Part shown: positions 1 through 10,900 of the stretch, piece after piece
Layout: each line of letters begins with the position of its first letter
How positions within the stretch are numbered: the first letter of the stretch is position 1
Origin: Sipunculus nudus
Lineage: Eukaryota > Annelida > Sipuncula > Golfingiida > Sipunculidae
DNA: 64,000 nucleotides
Direction of reading: 5' to 3'
Assembly (NCBI GenBank): GCA_026874595.1
Contig: CM049317.1
Location: forward strand, 34,005,901 to 34,069,900
Program-made: the position numbers and the translations under genes
The notes under the pieces: generated by a model
Told to the model about the DNA's origin: nothing
Database searches by the model: none
What the model saw: only the letters and a program-made list of their open reading frames with translations

Positions 1-1089
1 TTTGAAATAGCTCAATAAGCCCATCTTTACATATCTTAATAGACGATGTTATGTAAAGACGATTTTTATCTGAATATTATTCTATTACATAAATTACCAT
101 TATCATGTTTGGTTTATATAAACAAAGTAGATTTGACTTTCAGGAAGATGTTATCAGGGTCGAACACCGAAGACGAGGATGAAGGCTTTATTGAAAAAAA
201 AATGACTCAACTCATGAAACCATATGGATTAACTAGTTAAGGTTATTTAATGTTATTTTAAGTTAACTGAAACCGAACTGAATACCACTTGACATGATTG
301 TATAATTCCATAAATTAATATGAGAAGGCTGTTAATAAGTCAGGATGTTTTAAAAGATATTCCGAAAGTAATCCTTGATTCAGGGCATTTTAGGCAATCA
401 CGGAAAGAAAGTATTTAGAGGCATCACATTACATTTGTCGAACACCAAATATGTCTTGTCTTAACGATTAACGTTTCAACGAGAAAACTAGGTAGGTACA
501 TTAATGAATGATATATCATATCTCATTTTAATCTCCTATGACATAAAATTCTCTAGGTGTTATATATGCATGTTAAGATACCGTGTGCAAGTATTCCTTT
601 AGTTTCTTCATGTAAAGGTTGTTTGCTCTTGGATACATTAAACTGCATAACTGACATCGAGAATGGTACGACTTTGTCCCAATTATGTTTACAAACAATG
701 ATAGGTCATTCGAAACAAAAGTGATAAAACTGAAGAAATACTTACTTTTTAATAAATTCATTATTTATTATATATAAAGTTCATGTATGACTCGTTATGT
801 TGGCATGCTAAATGCCATATATACTTATCAATAAACATATATTACGTTTTTTATAGCAGAATATATATATTGGAATCGAACAAAATGGTTAAAATTGTTA
901 TATAATCATAACACAGTACATCGGGCAGTTTGCATTTTGCTCATATTATTCTCTCAAAACTAACGAATCGTCACCTGCCTGATTCTTTTTCCCCATTTTT
1001 TGCATAGTGACACGCATGGGTTTATTATTAACTGGTAAATCTTAATATATCCGATCAATCTGTCAATAATACTTACACACAACCGCAGT

Positions 1090-1165
1090 TCTCGGAGTAA
1101 CCGTTTTCAGATGAAGCTGAGCTTGTCTTTGTTCAAGTCTGGGATCTGTGATGTTATTTGAATAC
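1090..1165 (-). other. Candidate small exon in gene B intron 1
   Basis: On the minus strand an acceptor-like atcacag is followed by an open stretch coding DPRLEQRQAQLHLKTVTPRT and AVV, then a strong donor gtaagt. A similar segment, about three-quarters identical, lies at 16445-16520 in gene A intron 1 with the acceptor AG changed to AA and 1 nt missing. No similarity to a known domain was recognised. It could be a lost exon or only duplicated intron. Confidence 0.25.
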
Positions 1166-1373
1166 ATTCGTAAATATATAACGATACATGTTATTAGTAG
1201 GAAAAGGAATCAAGTAGTGTGCATTAGAAATAAAATTAATATATCATAATTTCGTCTTGCCAGGTTCAATTGTTAATTTTGAAAAAAAAATGATGCACGC
1301 TATCATTACATCAAATGCAATTCGTGTGGAAAAAAATGCCTAAACTTCACTACCACTTTGATATCAACAATTT

Positions 1374-1922
1374 TGGGACGAAGGCGTTCCACTATTGTTA
1401 TTTGCGGTCAGAGATTCCGTACATTAATCGCTTGGGTTCAGTTTGTTTGAACTTGTGTTTGTTAACACAATAAGGGGTCCTTTAAAAGTGATCAAATATC
1501 AATGGGTCAATGAACAGAGTATAAAGTGGAACGTTTTGGATTATGTGGTCATATTCAATGAAAGGTTAAACGATGCATGTGACCTAGCTAGACAAATCTT
1601 GGCAAAAGCACAGACTAAACTGAAAACATGGTATGACAAAAAGGCTAGGGATCAAGAATTCAGGGTTGGAGATAAAGTATTGGCATTGTTACCAGGTAGA
1701 GACGGTCCATTGCAAGCACGGTATCATGGACCCTATGACATTCACAGAAAAATCAGTAATGTTATTAATGTAATCAAAACTACAGACAGGCGTAAAGAAA
1801 CTCAGTTGTGTGATGTAAACATGTCCAAACCATATTTCGATAGAAATGACACACAAGTGAATCCAGCTTGTTTAGTATCTTTTGTTGATGAAACAAAAGA
1901 AACTGACAATATGAGATTTTGA
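1374..1922 (+). pseudogene. Ty3/Gypsy integrase C-terminal fragment
   Basis: The frame starts WDEGVPLLLFAVRDSVH, then an in-frame TAA where Gln is usual, then SLGFSLFELVFVNTIRGPLK, KTWYDKKARDQEFRVGDKV and LLPGRDGPLQARYHGPY. These are the end of the integrase core and the GPY/F module typical of Gypsy elements. It is truncated at the 5' side and inactive. It lies within the insertion that separates gene B intron 1 from its gene A counterpart. Confidence 0.85.
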
Positions 1923-1935
1923 TACAAGTAAAGGC

Positions 1936-2049
1936 ATGAATGAAATACCAAAATTGGGTAATTCAGAGATTCTGGCAAATCTGGATGTAAAATTAAGACA
2001 TCTTTCGTCCAAGGAATCACGAGAGTCATCAGAAGTGATAAGAAAATAT
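1936..2049 (+). pseudogene. Gypsy pol remnant: linker preceding reverse transcriptase
   Basis: Directly after the integrase, in another frame, the codons give MNEIPKLGNSEILANLDVKL and then RHLSSKESRESS. This resembles the segment before the reverse transcriptase in Gypsy polyproteins. It is cut off where the LTR-like sequence begins at 2050. Confidence 0.45.
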
Positions 2050-2206
2050 TGTTACGGGGTGCATATAAAAGCGGACCGAACAGTCTCGCTAGTGAAGCTT
2101 GCTTTCTAGCGAAGCGGTTGGTTCGTCGGACTTGTACGCCACCGATATGGGTTCGAAACCGGGATCGGCCCAGGATTTTTTCCCTCAACAATTTGTCCTC
2201 GTAACA
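2050..2206 (+). mobile_element. LTR-like repeat 1 of a miniature LTR element, with tRNA-like boxes
   Basis: It begins TGTTACGGGGT and ends TCGTAACA. Inside are a tRNA A-box-like tagcgaagcggttgg (2107-2121) and a B box gggttcgaaacc (2149-2160). It is followed at 2210 by TGGGGGCTCGTC, which matches the start of a tRNA-Pro type primer-binding site. Confidence 0.6.
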
Positions 2207-2324
2207 AAATGGGGGCTCGTCTGACGTTACGGTTAACTTTGTGGCCAAGGTATCAGCACACCAAAGTGTGACTCCTGGGATAATGAGTATTGTTCTGATA
2301 GCAGAAGGCTCTTAAGAGGGGGTG
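2207..2324 (+). mobile_element. Internal region of the miniature LTR element
   Basis: 118 bp with no coding capacity, holding the putative primer-binding site at 2210 and a purine-rich tract aagagggggtg at 2314-2324 directly before the second repeat. This is the layout of a TRIM-type, internally deleted LTR element. Confidence 0.55.
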
Positions 2325-2480
2325 TGTTACGGGGTGACATAAAAGCAGACCGAACTGTTTCCCTAGTGAAGTTTGCTTTTCTAGCGAAGCGGTTGGTACG
2401 AAGGACTTGTGCGCCACCAACATGGGTTTGACTCCCAAATCGGCACAGTATTTTCCCCTGAGCAATTTGTCTTCGTAACA
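2325..2480 (+). mobile_element. LTR-like repeat 2
   Basis: Direct repeat of 2050-2206, roughly 80% identical by eye, again TGTTACGGGGT to TTCGTAACA. The A-box-like segment is kept, while the B box has decayed to gggtttgactccc. No clear target-site duplication is seen around the pair. Confidence 0.6.
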
Positions 2481-2809
2481 AAAAAAAATCAGCCTGGTCA
2501 GTGATTTGTACTACCTTTCTTCAGTGAATTAACAAATGGTTCGCCAGTGTCTAATTATGTACAAATCGCACTTAAAGAGGCATAAGGCTGCTAATTTCAT
2601 TACGTTTGTTCACATTAGAACTACAGGAAAGGCATTAAAAGTGAGTTGAATACACGAGACGGAATAAACACCTGAAATAGATAAAAAACCAGCTATAAGG
2701 CCCCCTTCTAGAAAGAAGTTGGCCAAGATTAACATTCTTGTTAATATGCAGACATGAATAACTTTATCATATAAAAATAAAGGACGGACTGAAGCAACTA
2801 CAAATGTAC

Positions 2810-2912
2810 CGTTTGAGTAAGTTGTACAATGTTCCGATTTGCTGGACAAGTCACAGGACAGGGTTTGAGCTGCCAGGAGTATGGACCCAAAGAGCTCCAA
2901 GCACTGTCTCAT
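2810..2912 (-). CDS. Gene B exon 1: signal peptide of a third paralog
   Basis: 103 nt like gene A exon 1. Encodes MRQCLELFGSILLAAQTLS then CDLSSKSEHCTTYSNG. The donor is ACG|gtacat, weaker than the gtaagg of gene A. The sequence on both sides also matches the flanks of gene A exon 1. Further exons would lie leftward; none is recognisable before the window edge, so the gene is partial or a duplicated fragment. Confidence 0.55.
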
Positions 2913-4004
2913 TGCCGTTTGACCTTGGAGCCAATCAGTTTTAACAAGGACACATTTTCAGGTGGCCATTAATGGCTTATATCTAAAACATCAGCCCGTA
3001 TTGTATTGTGATCCAATTATGGTAAGTAGACGAACGTCACGGTAAACTTAACACAGGCTCTATGTATCCGTGTTAAAAGAAATGTTAATGAATAGCTTTG
3101 TATAAGCACAGCGAGTAACATAAACTACTACATAATAAAGATATTAAAGACAGGAACGTGTATATGCTTTAAAACTGTTTATCGTGGTAACGAGTTGACA
3201 TTTCCTACACAAGTGCAGCGTCGTGGACGAGAGAACCCTTGATATATCGGCAGGCATCCGCGTAAACTAGGGACGGAATGACCAAAAACAAGTTTTATTT
3301 TGTTTACCTAATACACACAAAAGGGTCAAATGCACAACTATATATAAATCATAACTAATACAACTGAAAAAGAAATATATTTATGATTTCGATTTCAAAA
3401 ATTCCAAACACTGCAGTATGATCACTATGAATCCAAAGTAATTAGGTATATTTCATTACACTGTATCAATACTCAATGTGGCTAAATCTTATGTTCACAT
3501 CCGCCCTATATATCATTTTGCACTACGCATGCTAGAAATCAGTCTGCTGCATTTACACTAAGAGCTATCTCGAGTGTCAAAGTTCAGGTCACATGCAGGT
3601 TAAAGACACAGTACTTTGCATAAACGGTATGTTTTCTTGTGAAAAGCCATTACGAAATCTGGGAAATATTAAACTCCTAATAATAAAAAAATATATTCAT
3701 ATGAATATCTAAGAGGAGATGTAATGTCGCGAGTCATAATAATAGTTGTTTAAATAAACCGATGAGCCATGACTCAAATTCCCATCACAGACTGTCACGA
3801 ATAGATTCACGACTGAAAAATACCTAATACTCCGCACTATAGATATTTATTATGGTGTAACTTATCGCCTTGGCCTGCCTTTGGTGAGCCCTGTCCTCTC
3901 TAGTTCACACCTAGATAAGGAGTGGCAACCCAATCAGAAGACAAATCCGGGTTAGCATGCCGAGAACACAGAAGATTTGGCTTGCTGATATTATATTATT
4001 ATTT

Positions 4005-4570
4005 AAAAAAAAATGACTCAACTCATCAAACTTCGTAAAGTTACGTTTTAATTTAATTTAACTGAAACCGAACTAAATACCTCCTGAGATGAATGTGATA
4101 TGATCCCATAACATAATATTAGAAGGCTGATAATAAGTCAGAATGTTTTAAAACATATTCCTAAAGTAATAAGTGGTTCAGGGTATTCTAGGCAATCACG
4201 GGAAGAAAATATTTAGATGCATCACATTACCTTTTTTGAACACCAAATATATCTTGTCTAAACGATTAACGGTTCAACGAGGAAACTAGATAGGTACATA
4301 AATAAATGATTTATCATATCTCATTTTAATCTCCTATGACATAAAATTCTCTAGGTGTAATATATGTATCTTAAGATATCGTTTGCAAATATTCCTTTAG
4401 TTTCTTTATGTAAAGGTTATTTGACATTGGGTTCATTAAACTGCACAATTATCACCGAGAATTGCACGACTTTGTCCCACTTATGCTTCCAAACAAATAT
4501 TGGTCATTCAAAACAGAAGTGATAAAACTGAAGAGTGACTTATTTTTAAATTAATTTATTATTTATTATA
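4005..4570. repeat. Duplicate of 205-760
   Basis: From aaaaaaaatgactcaactcat onward this stretch follows 205-760 base for base with scattered differences (shared features: ttctctaggtgt, tttgtcccaattatg / tttgtcccacttatg, aagtgataaaactgaag). It lies just downstream of the gene A stop. Together with the neighbouring block it suggests a tandem duplication unit of about 3.8 kb. A further copy of the 1-200 sequence is seen at 21310-21490. Confidence 0.7.
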
Positions 4571-4752
4571 TATATAGCTATTTTACGTCCGTTATATAGA
4601 AAGATGTGCTAAACAGAACACAAATGTTAAGATTGCGTTAAAACATGGCCTTAAATACCACCGTCGTCAGCACTCTGAATGCCTGATATCTTATTGTCTA
4701 AGTGTTTTTTTTTTTTGCAGAGTCTTCGTAAACCTTGGTACATATACATTTC

Positions 4753-4930
4753 TTAAGTTGAACCGTGCTTGAGTCTCGTATAATGTTGCGGAATCTCGTA
4801 AAGCGACGGTTGGTTCTCTGGTAGTCTGTGAAGGCTTTCGTAATATGGATCACTACAAGATGGCGCTACGTCAACAATCGAGGGTTGCATAGGAGCTTCA
4901 TGATGAGTAGTGTTTTTTTCACAGTTCGGC
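4753..4930 (-). CDS. Gene A cytoplasmic tail exon with tyrosine motifs
   Basis: The acceptor caacgttcag|G at 4930 gives the phase needed after the TM exon (completing a Trp codon) and a 58-residue tail ending in TAA. The frame is open upstream to 4968, where another AG occurs, but that site would break the frame. Visible motifs: DPYYESL and HYTRL (two YxxL) and SLYEIP (YxxP). YxxL motifs can serve endocytic sorting or, when phosphorylated, SH2 binding; the 16-residue spacing between the two is not that of a classical ITAM. The exon junction is inferred. Confidence 0.55.
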
Positions 4931-7900
4931 CTGAACGTTGACTCTCTCGAACACAAGGGCGCAACCACCTGTCAATGTCAAATGTTAAATTTAAACATAC
5001 ACATGTATATGCATTTTCAAGTTTAATTCACAGTAGTATTTGGTCGGGGCATAATAAAGTAAGTAGTGTTCGACACTTAGTGAGAACTTATCTGGAAGCT
5101 CGTGCTATTTATATCACATTGATACCACTCTTTTCTTCACCCAGTTTTCTCTTAAAACATAATAAAATAGTTCATATTTATACTGTTCTCATCATATTGT
5201 CTTTCACATTTACTAGTTTATTTCTACATTTTTCTTACAATTGTTGTCTAGTCTTTGGAAACATTGGTATTAAAGGATGCTTTTCCAATATCTGGCCTTT
5301 ACTGCCCAAAGATAATCCATTGACCCTTTCATAAAAAAGGCCAGAAAGCATTCTGAGCCCACGGTACACAGGCTGATCACATTGTTTATACCGCCATGTT
5401 TATGTTATGTGTGTAGGGGGGGGGGGGAGCAATAAATTAAACAAGGGCGCCTGGCGTAAGTCAGATTAACCAGAGCTTTAAATCTTGTAACCTTTCAAAT
5501 CCCGCACACATGCAAGCAACAGCTTTCAGTTACTTAGTTTTACTCTTGGTCAGTATGGGCGCACGGACCTCGATGATGTACAAGATCATAAATCTATGAC
5601 AGACGCGTTATAAGAACCTTTCCATTATTAAGCCTGGATCCATTATTAACTGACCTGAAGAACTTTTTTACGTTTTGTCAACCTCCTTGGTAGGACCCCT
5701 CTTTACCTAAACCCTAGATCCGCCCCTAGATATACATGGTTAGATGTCCTCCATGGAAAGGGTTATGGGGTTTCAATTACATTCAATTACATAAATAAGT
5801 AAATGTACTCTGAAATGTAATAAAACTTTTCTTTTTCACCATATTGACTTCCCAGTCCCCCTCCCGTCCGTATTTTGATACCAGCCACATACCTTGTGTG
5901 CAGCATCATTGAAGCCAACGCATATGTAGCAATGTACCATTATGTGCATTGCAAATAGTTTTATACACAAGAAAAAGTCCCATTGATTTTTTTAATGTCT
6001 TTATACACTAGTGAAATGGAACACTTTATTCAGGAAATAATAGTGATCCCTGAACCAATTTCTTAGATTGTCATGCGTACTATATATGCTAAGAATTATG
6101 AAAGAAAAGGACAACATGATCTTCATATGATTGCATTAAAGCAGCTTTGCTTTGGAAAATTCGTGAAACACAGTTTATAGGAAATAGATGCTACTAAAAA
6201 AAGTAAACATACCTTAAAACTCACCAGGTATCTGAGAACACTGAGAGAAGAAAAATGGCGGAAGCAAACACAGATATGATAATAACTATGATATCTCTAT
6301 GGTCAGTAGGTGGCGCTGTTGTTATTCCTGAAAGAAAATATTGTTGGTTTCGTTTATATGGATTCAAAATATGAATATGATATATATATAGTAATAAAAC
6401 TGTTAGGAGTAACAATATACATGATTCCAGAACAATGCTACAACATTTTCATTCATCTCTGAACTGATATATATATCACAACTTAATCTTACGATTAACG
6501 TAATACATATAACATAGCTTTCCGTTGATAAATTTATAAAAATCAAAATTCGCTCTCAAAAATAGAATCCTTTCCTCTGTGTTATGCAAATTGCATTAAC
6601 AGTAACGGCCATTACTCAATTTTTACTCTTAGTAACATATTTCATAATGTTCATGCTACATTTGTAAACCAGTTAATTATTTTCATAAATATTCATGAAT
6701 ATAGTGTATGATTCAGTTACCTGTCCGAATGTGACTTGTGGAAAAAGTAGATCTATAAGTCGATTTGGTTTCCATGGTGTCTTCTTTATTTTAAGAAATA
6801 TACTTACTCAACTCTTTTTTTATATTTTAATATTTACCATATGAAATAACTGTATGATGACAGAAAGGTAGATGTTGATTATCCGAAGTAAGTGTAAGAA
6901 GTCGTTCACAGATATTTAAGAAACAGGTGGTGTTTACAAAAGGGAAGTATGAAAGGAAACGGTAACCATTGCATCTAATTCGAAGTTAAATTACCCATAA
7001 GACGCACTTAAATAGATAAAATCTATTGAATTTGTGAAGGTATCGCAGTAACCAGTGGCACCTGTGTTATAATGTTTAGTGGAGAAACTGTTGTGAGACA
7101 GTGTGGATTCAAATTATAGGAATATAATTATTTGAATTTTTTAACATTTAATTGAATGGCCTATTTAAACACAAAATTAGGTCACAGAAGATGCAAATTC
7201 AATATTCAATAAAAGGACATTTTATTTGCTAAATATATTCGTTTGAATAATTAACGCAAGATGTCGCTCATAAACAATTACAGATTCCAGAAAATGATGA
7301 TTTAAGGTACAGCACTGAGGACTTTCATGTTACAAAATTAAGTTTTATTTTAATGATTAGGTCAATGAAAAAGAAAACCATTGAAGTATTCATGTGCATC
7401 TTATTGACACCAGGCGTGGTCTTTTCCGGAGTAGAAGCCCTGTCTTCCGTTGTGGTGACCTTTGTATCTGGGTTTACTATAATAAAAGAAATATACAGTC
7501 TGTGACACAACATGATGGATTCAAATATTACGAACTGAAAAGTATTAACGGACCAAAACGACGAAGACGTGCATGTATCAAAATAAGAATGTGTCCTCAA
7601 CATGCATTTTATGCTTGGAACATCCAAGAAGCAATTTTGGTTATATTCTTTGAAACAGGAAATCATGTGAAAGGCTAATTTTATATCAAATAAAATGAAA
7701 TTCGAAGGAACGCCTTACAAACTATTCCTTTTCATATGCATATCACATTTCAAAGAATATTTGTCAAGAAGTGTCATTTCGCAAAATATATTGCACTGGT
7801 TGATTTTTCTCAAGAATGAGCCATTTTTATATTCGTACCTTTTTCGCAAATGATTGAAATCATAAGAGTATCGCAGTCAGTAATATGTCAGTAATAGTTA

Positions 7901-10900
7901 TTAATACCTGTCTACTGGCCATTCGTTGAAAATATTAGCCACACATGAATTAAAATATCTTATTAATATGACATATATAATTTAACACAATAGATTCGTC
8001 TGAAGCATTATCGCAAGATGTCGCTCATAAACAATTACAGATTCCCACATATGATGATTTAAGGTACAGAAATGAGGACTTTCATGTTAAAAATTTAAGT
8101 TTTATTTTAAAGGTTAGATCAATGAAAAAGAAAACCATTGAAGTATTCGTGTGCATCTTACCGACACCAGGCCTAGTGTTTTCAGGAGTAGAAACATTGT
8201 CTTCCGTTGTGGTGACCTTTGTACCTGGGTTTACTATTATAAAAGAAATATACAGTCTGTGACACAACATGATGGATTCAAATATTACGAACTGAAAAGT
8301 ATTAACGGACCAAAACGACGAAGACGTGCATGTATCAAAATAAGAATGTGTCCTCAACATGCATTTTATGCTTGGAACATCCAAGAAGCAATTTTTGGTT
8401 ATATTCTTTGAAACAGGAAATCATGTGAAAAGCTAATTTTACATCAAATAAAATGAAATTCGAAGGAACGCCTTACAAACTATTCCTTTTCATATGCATA
8501 TCACATTTTAAAGAATATTTGTCAGACAAGTGTTATTTTGCGAAATATATTGCACTGGTTGATTTTTCTCACGAATGTACCATTTTTATATCCTTACCTT
8601 TTTTCGCAAATGATTGAAATTATAAGAGTATCGCAGTCAGTAGTATGTCAGTAATAGTTAATAATACCTGTCTACTGGCCACTCGTTGAAAATATTAGCC
8701 ACACATTAATTAAAATGTCTTATTAATATGACACATATAATTTAACACAATAGATTCGTCTGAAGCATTATCGCAAGATGTCGCTCATTAACAATTACAG
8801 ATTCCCACAAATGATGATTTAAGGTACAACACTGAGGACTTTCATGTTACAAAATTAAGTTTTATTTTAATGGTTAGGTCAATGAAAAAGAAAACCATTG
8901 AAGTATTCATGTGCATCTTACCGACAACAGGCGTAGTGTTTTCAGGAGTAGAAGCCCTGTCTTCCGTTGTGGTGACCTTTGTACCTGGGTTTACTATTAT
9001 AAAAGAAAGATATAGTCTGTGACACAACATGATGGATTCAAATATTACGAACTGAAAAGTAATAACGGACCAAAACGACGAAGACGTGCATGTATCAAAA
9101 TAAGAATGTGTCCTCAACATGCATTTTATGCTTGGAACATCCAAGAAGCAATTTTTGGTTATATTCTTTGAAACAGGAAATCATGTGAAAGGCTAATTTT
9201 GTATCAAATTAAATGAAATTCGAAGGAACGCCTTACAAACTATTCCTTTTCATATGCATATCACATTTTAAAGAATATTTGTCAGACAAGTGTTATTTTG
9301 CGAAATATATTGCACTGGTTGATTTTTCTCACGAATGTACCATTTTTATATCCTTACCTTTTTTCCATTGAGGAATTCCTATTATATTTTGTATAATTTA
9401 AATGGTTTCCTCCACCATTATCGACTACAGAGCGCCAACATCCGAGCCATAGAGAGTGCCTCGTATCAATTAATATGACTAGTTGTCAAATCCATGTAAA
9501 ATAAATAAACTTTATATTAATAAAAATAAATAATTGAAGTGTTAATTAGCATTTAACCGGTACCAGGCGTGGTGCTTTCAGGAGTATAAGCCTCGTCTTT
9601 CGGTGTGGTGACCTTCGTAACTTGGTTTACTATTATAAAATAAAGATACAGTCTGTGACACAAAATGATTGAATCAATATTATGAACTGAAAAGTATTAA
9701 CAGACCAAAACGAGGAAGACGTGCATGTATACGAATGTGTCCTCAAAAAGAGTTTTATGCATTGAACATCAAGGAATGAATCTTTGGTTATATTCTTGGA
9801 ATCAGAAAATCATGTTACGGCAAATTGTTGTATCACATAAACTTTGGAAGTCCTGTTCATACGCATTTCACATTTAAACAACATTTGTCACCCAAGTGTT
9901 ATTTTTGAAAAAAAAAATATTAAACTAGCTGATTTTTCCCAAGAATTTACAATAGTAATATTCTTACCTTTCTCGCAAATTAATGGAACCTTATAGGTCT
10001 CACAGTCCCGTGATATCCAGTTCCCAGACTTATGAATGACAACACATTTGTTTGGTTGTGGAAAGTGAGGCAACCTGACATTCCAACGGAGCTGTGAAAT
10101 GTCAACCAGATTATTCCCTGTGAACAAAGAACATAATTTATAATAAATTGTGAAGCTTTGGCTTAATTCATTGTTCATTTTGGTAGAACAGATGTTACCC
10201 GTATTCAACCTAGACTCAATTACAACATAGTTCAGTCTAATCTAATGCGTAATCCGTACGTCATACATTTTTTAAAGCACCACGATTATGTGGGTCATAT
10301 TGAAATGTCGGCACCATGGTTTATGCTTGGTATAAGATTAATATAAAATCTGAATTTCAGAATTTATATTCCAAAGAAGTTAAAATTATTTTTGCATTAT
10401 TAAATAATAAATTAGTTATAATTAGTTCACTTAATATTATAATGCTTTGAAACCTTTGTTGGGCCATTCAGATGGTAAATAGCAATATACCTTGGTGCCA
10501 TGTCCATACGAAGCTGCTGCCCCCTGTCCAAAATTCCACTCCATTTTCCAGTATCTTTTGCAAATCGTCATGAATAACATCCTTATGTAGATTAAGAAGG
10601 TGAGATACTCTAGATTTACCGTAGGCTGGACAGACGTGGACAGCGGTCGCCCAATTAACTGGCGGGTTCATGACCATGTAACGTACGGCTTCATCATGGG
10701 AACCTCTGGCTTCACCAGGTTGGCATGGTGGTTCTGAAATGTCAACAGCGCATTACTACCCAATATTTCCATTTGATATTATATATAACTCAATGTCTTA
10801 TATAATCAGATCACTCGGAATCAGCATGGACCATGTTTTGTTCACCTTTGTGTTCACATATGTGTATACATGTAAAATATACGGGTTGAATTCCAGATTC

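Larger units (their letters stand above)
870..3995. repeat. Segmental duplication, copy next to gene B
   Basis: This block aligns collinearly, with gaps, to about 16300-20700 around gene A exon 1. Shared stretches include the leader exon, the small candidate exon and the motif cacctagataaggagtggca near the right end. The copy differs mainly by the retroelement insertion at 1374-2480. Confidence 0.7.
7237..9365 (-). repeat. Tandem array of about 757-bp units carrying a stalk exon
   Basis: Three units, about 7237-7992, 7993-8752 and 8753-9365 (last one truncated), are nearly identical by eye over exon and intron. Landmarks gattcgtctgaagcattatcgc and gcgtagtgttttcaggagta recur at 756 and 760 bp. 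Each unit contains one 72-nt stalk exon of gene A on the minus strand. Confidence 0.85.

Noticed and set aside
2106-2170. Possible tRNA gene
   Set aside because: A and B boxes are present, but no acceptor stem or cloverleaf can be drawn and the segment lies inside an LTR-like repeat that occurs twice.
1802-2248. Minus-strand frame of 148 codons
   Set aside because: It is the shadow of the Gypsy integrase and the LTR-like repeat on the plus strand; no domain on the minus strand.
4975-5334. Plus-strand frame of 119 codons
   Set aside because: AT-driven, hydrophobic low-complexity translation opposite gene A's last intron; no recognisable motif.
7394-7678. Plus-strand frames of 86-94 codons in the stalk-exon array (7394-7678, 8151-8411)
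   Set aside because: They are antisense to the stalk exon and intron and recur only because the unit is duplicated; the minus strand shows splice sites and homology to gene C.
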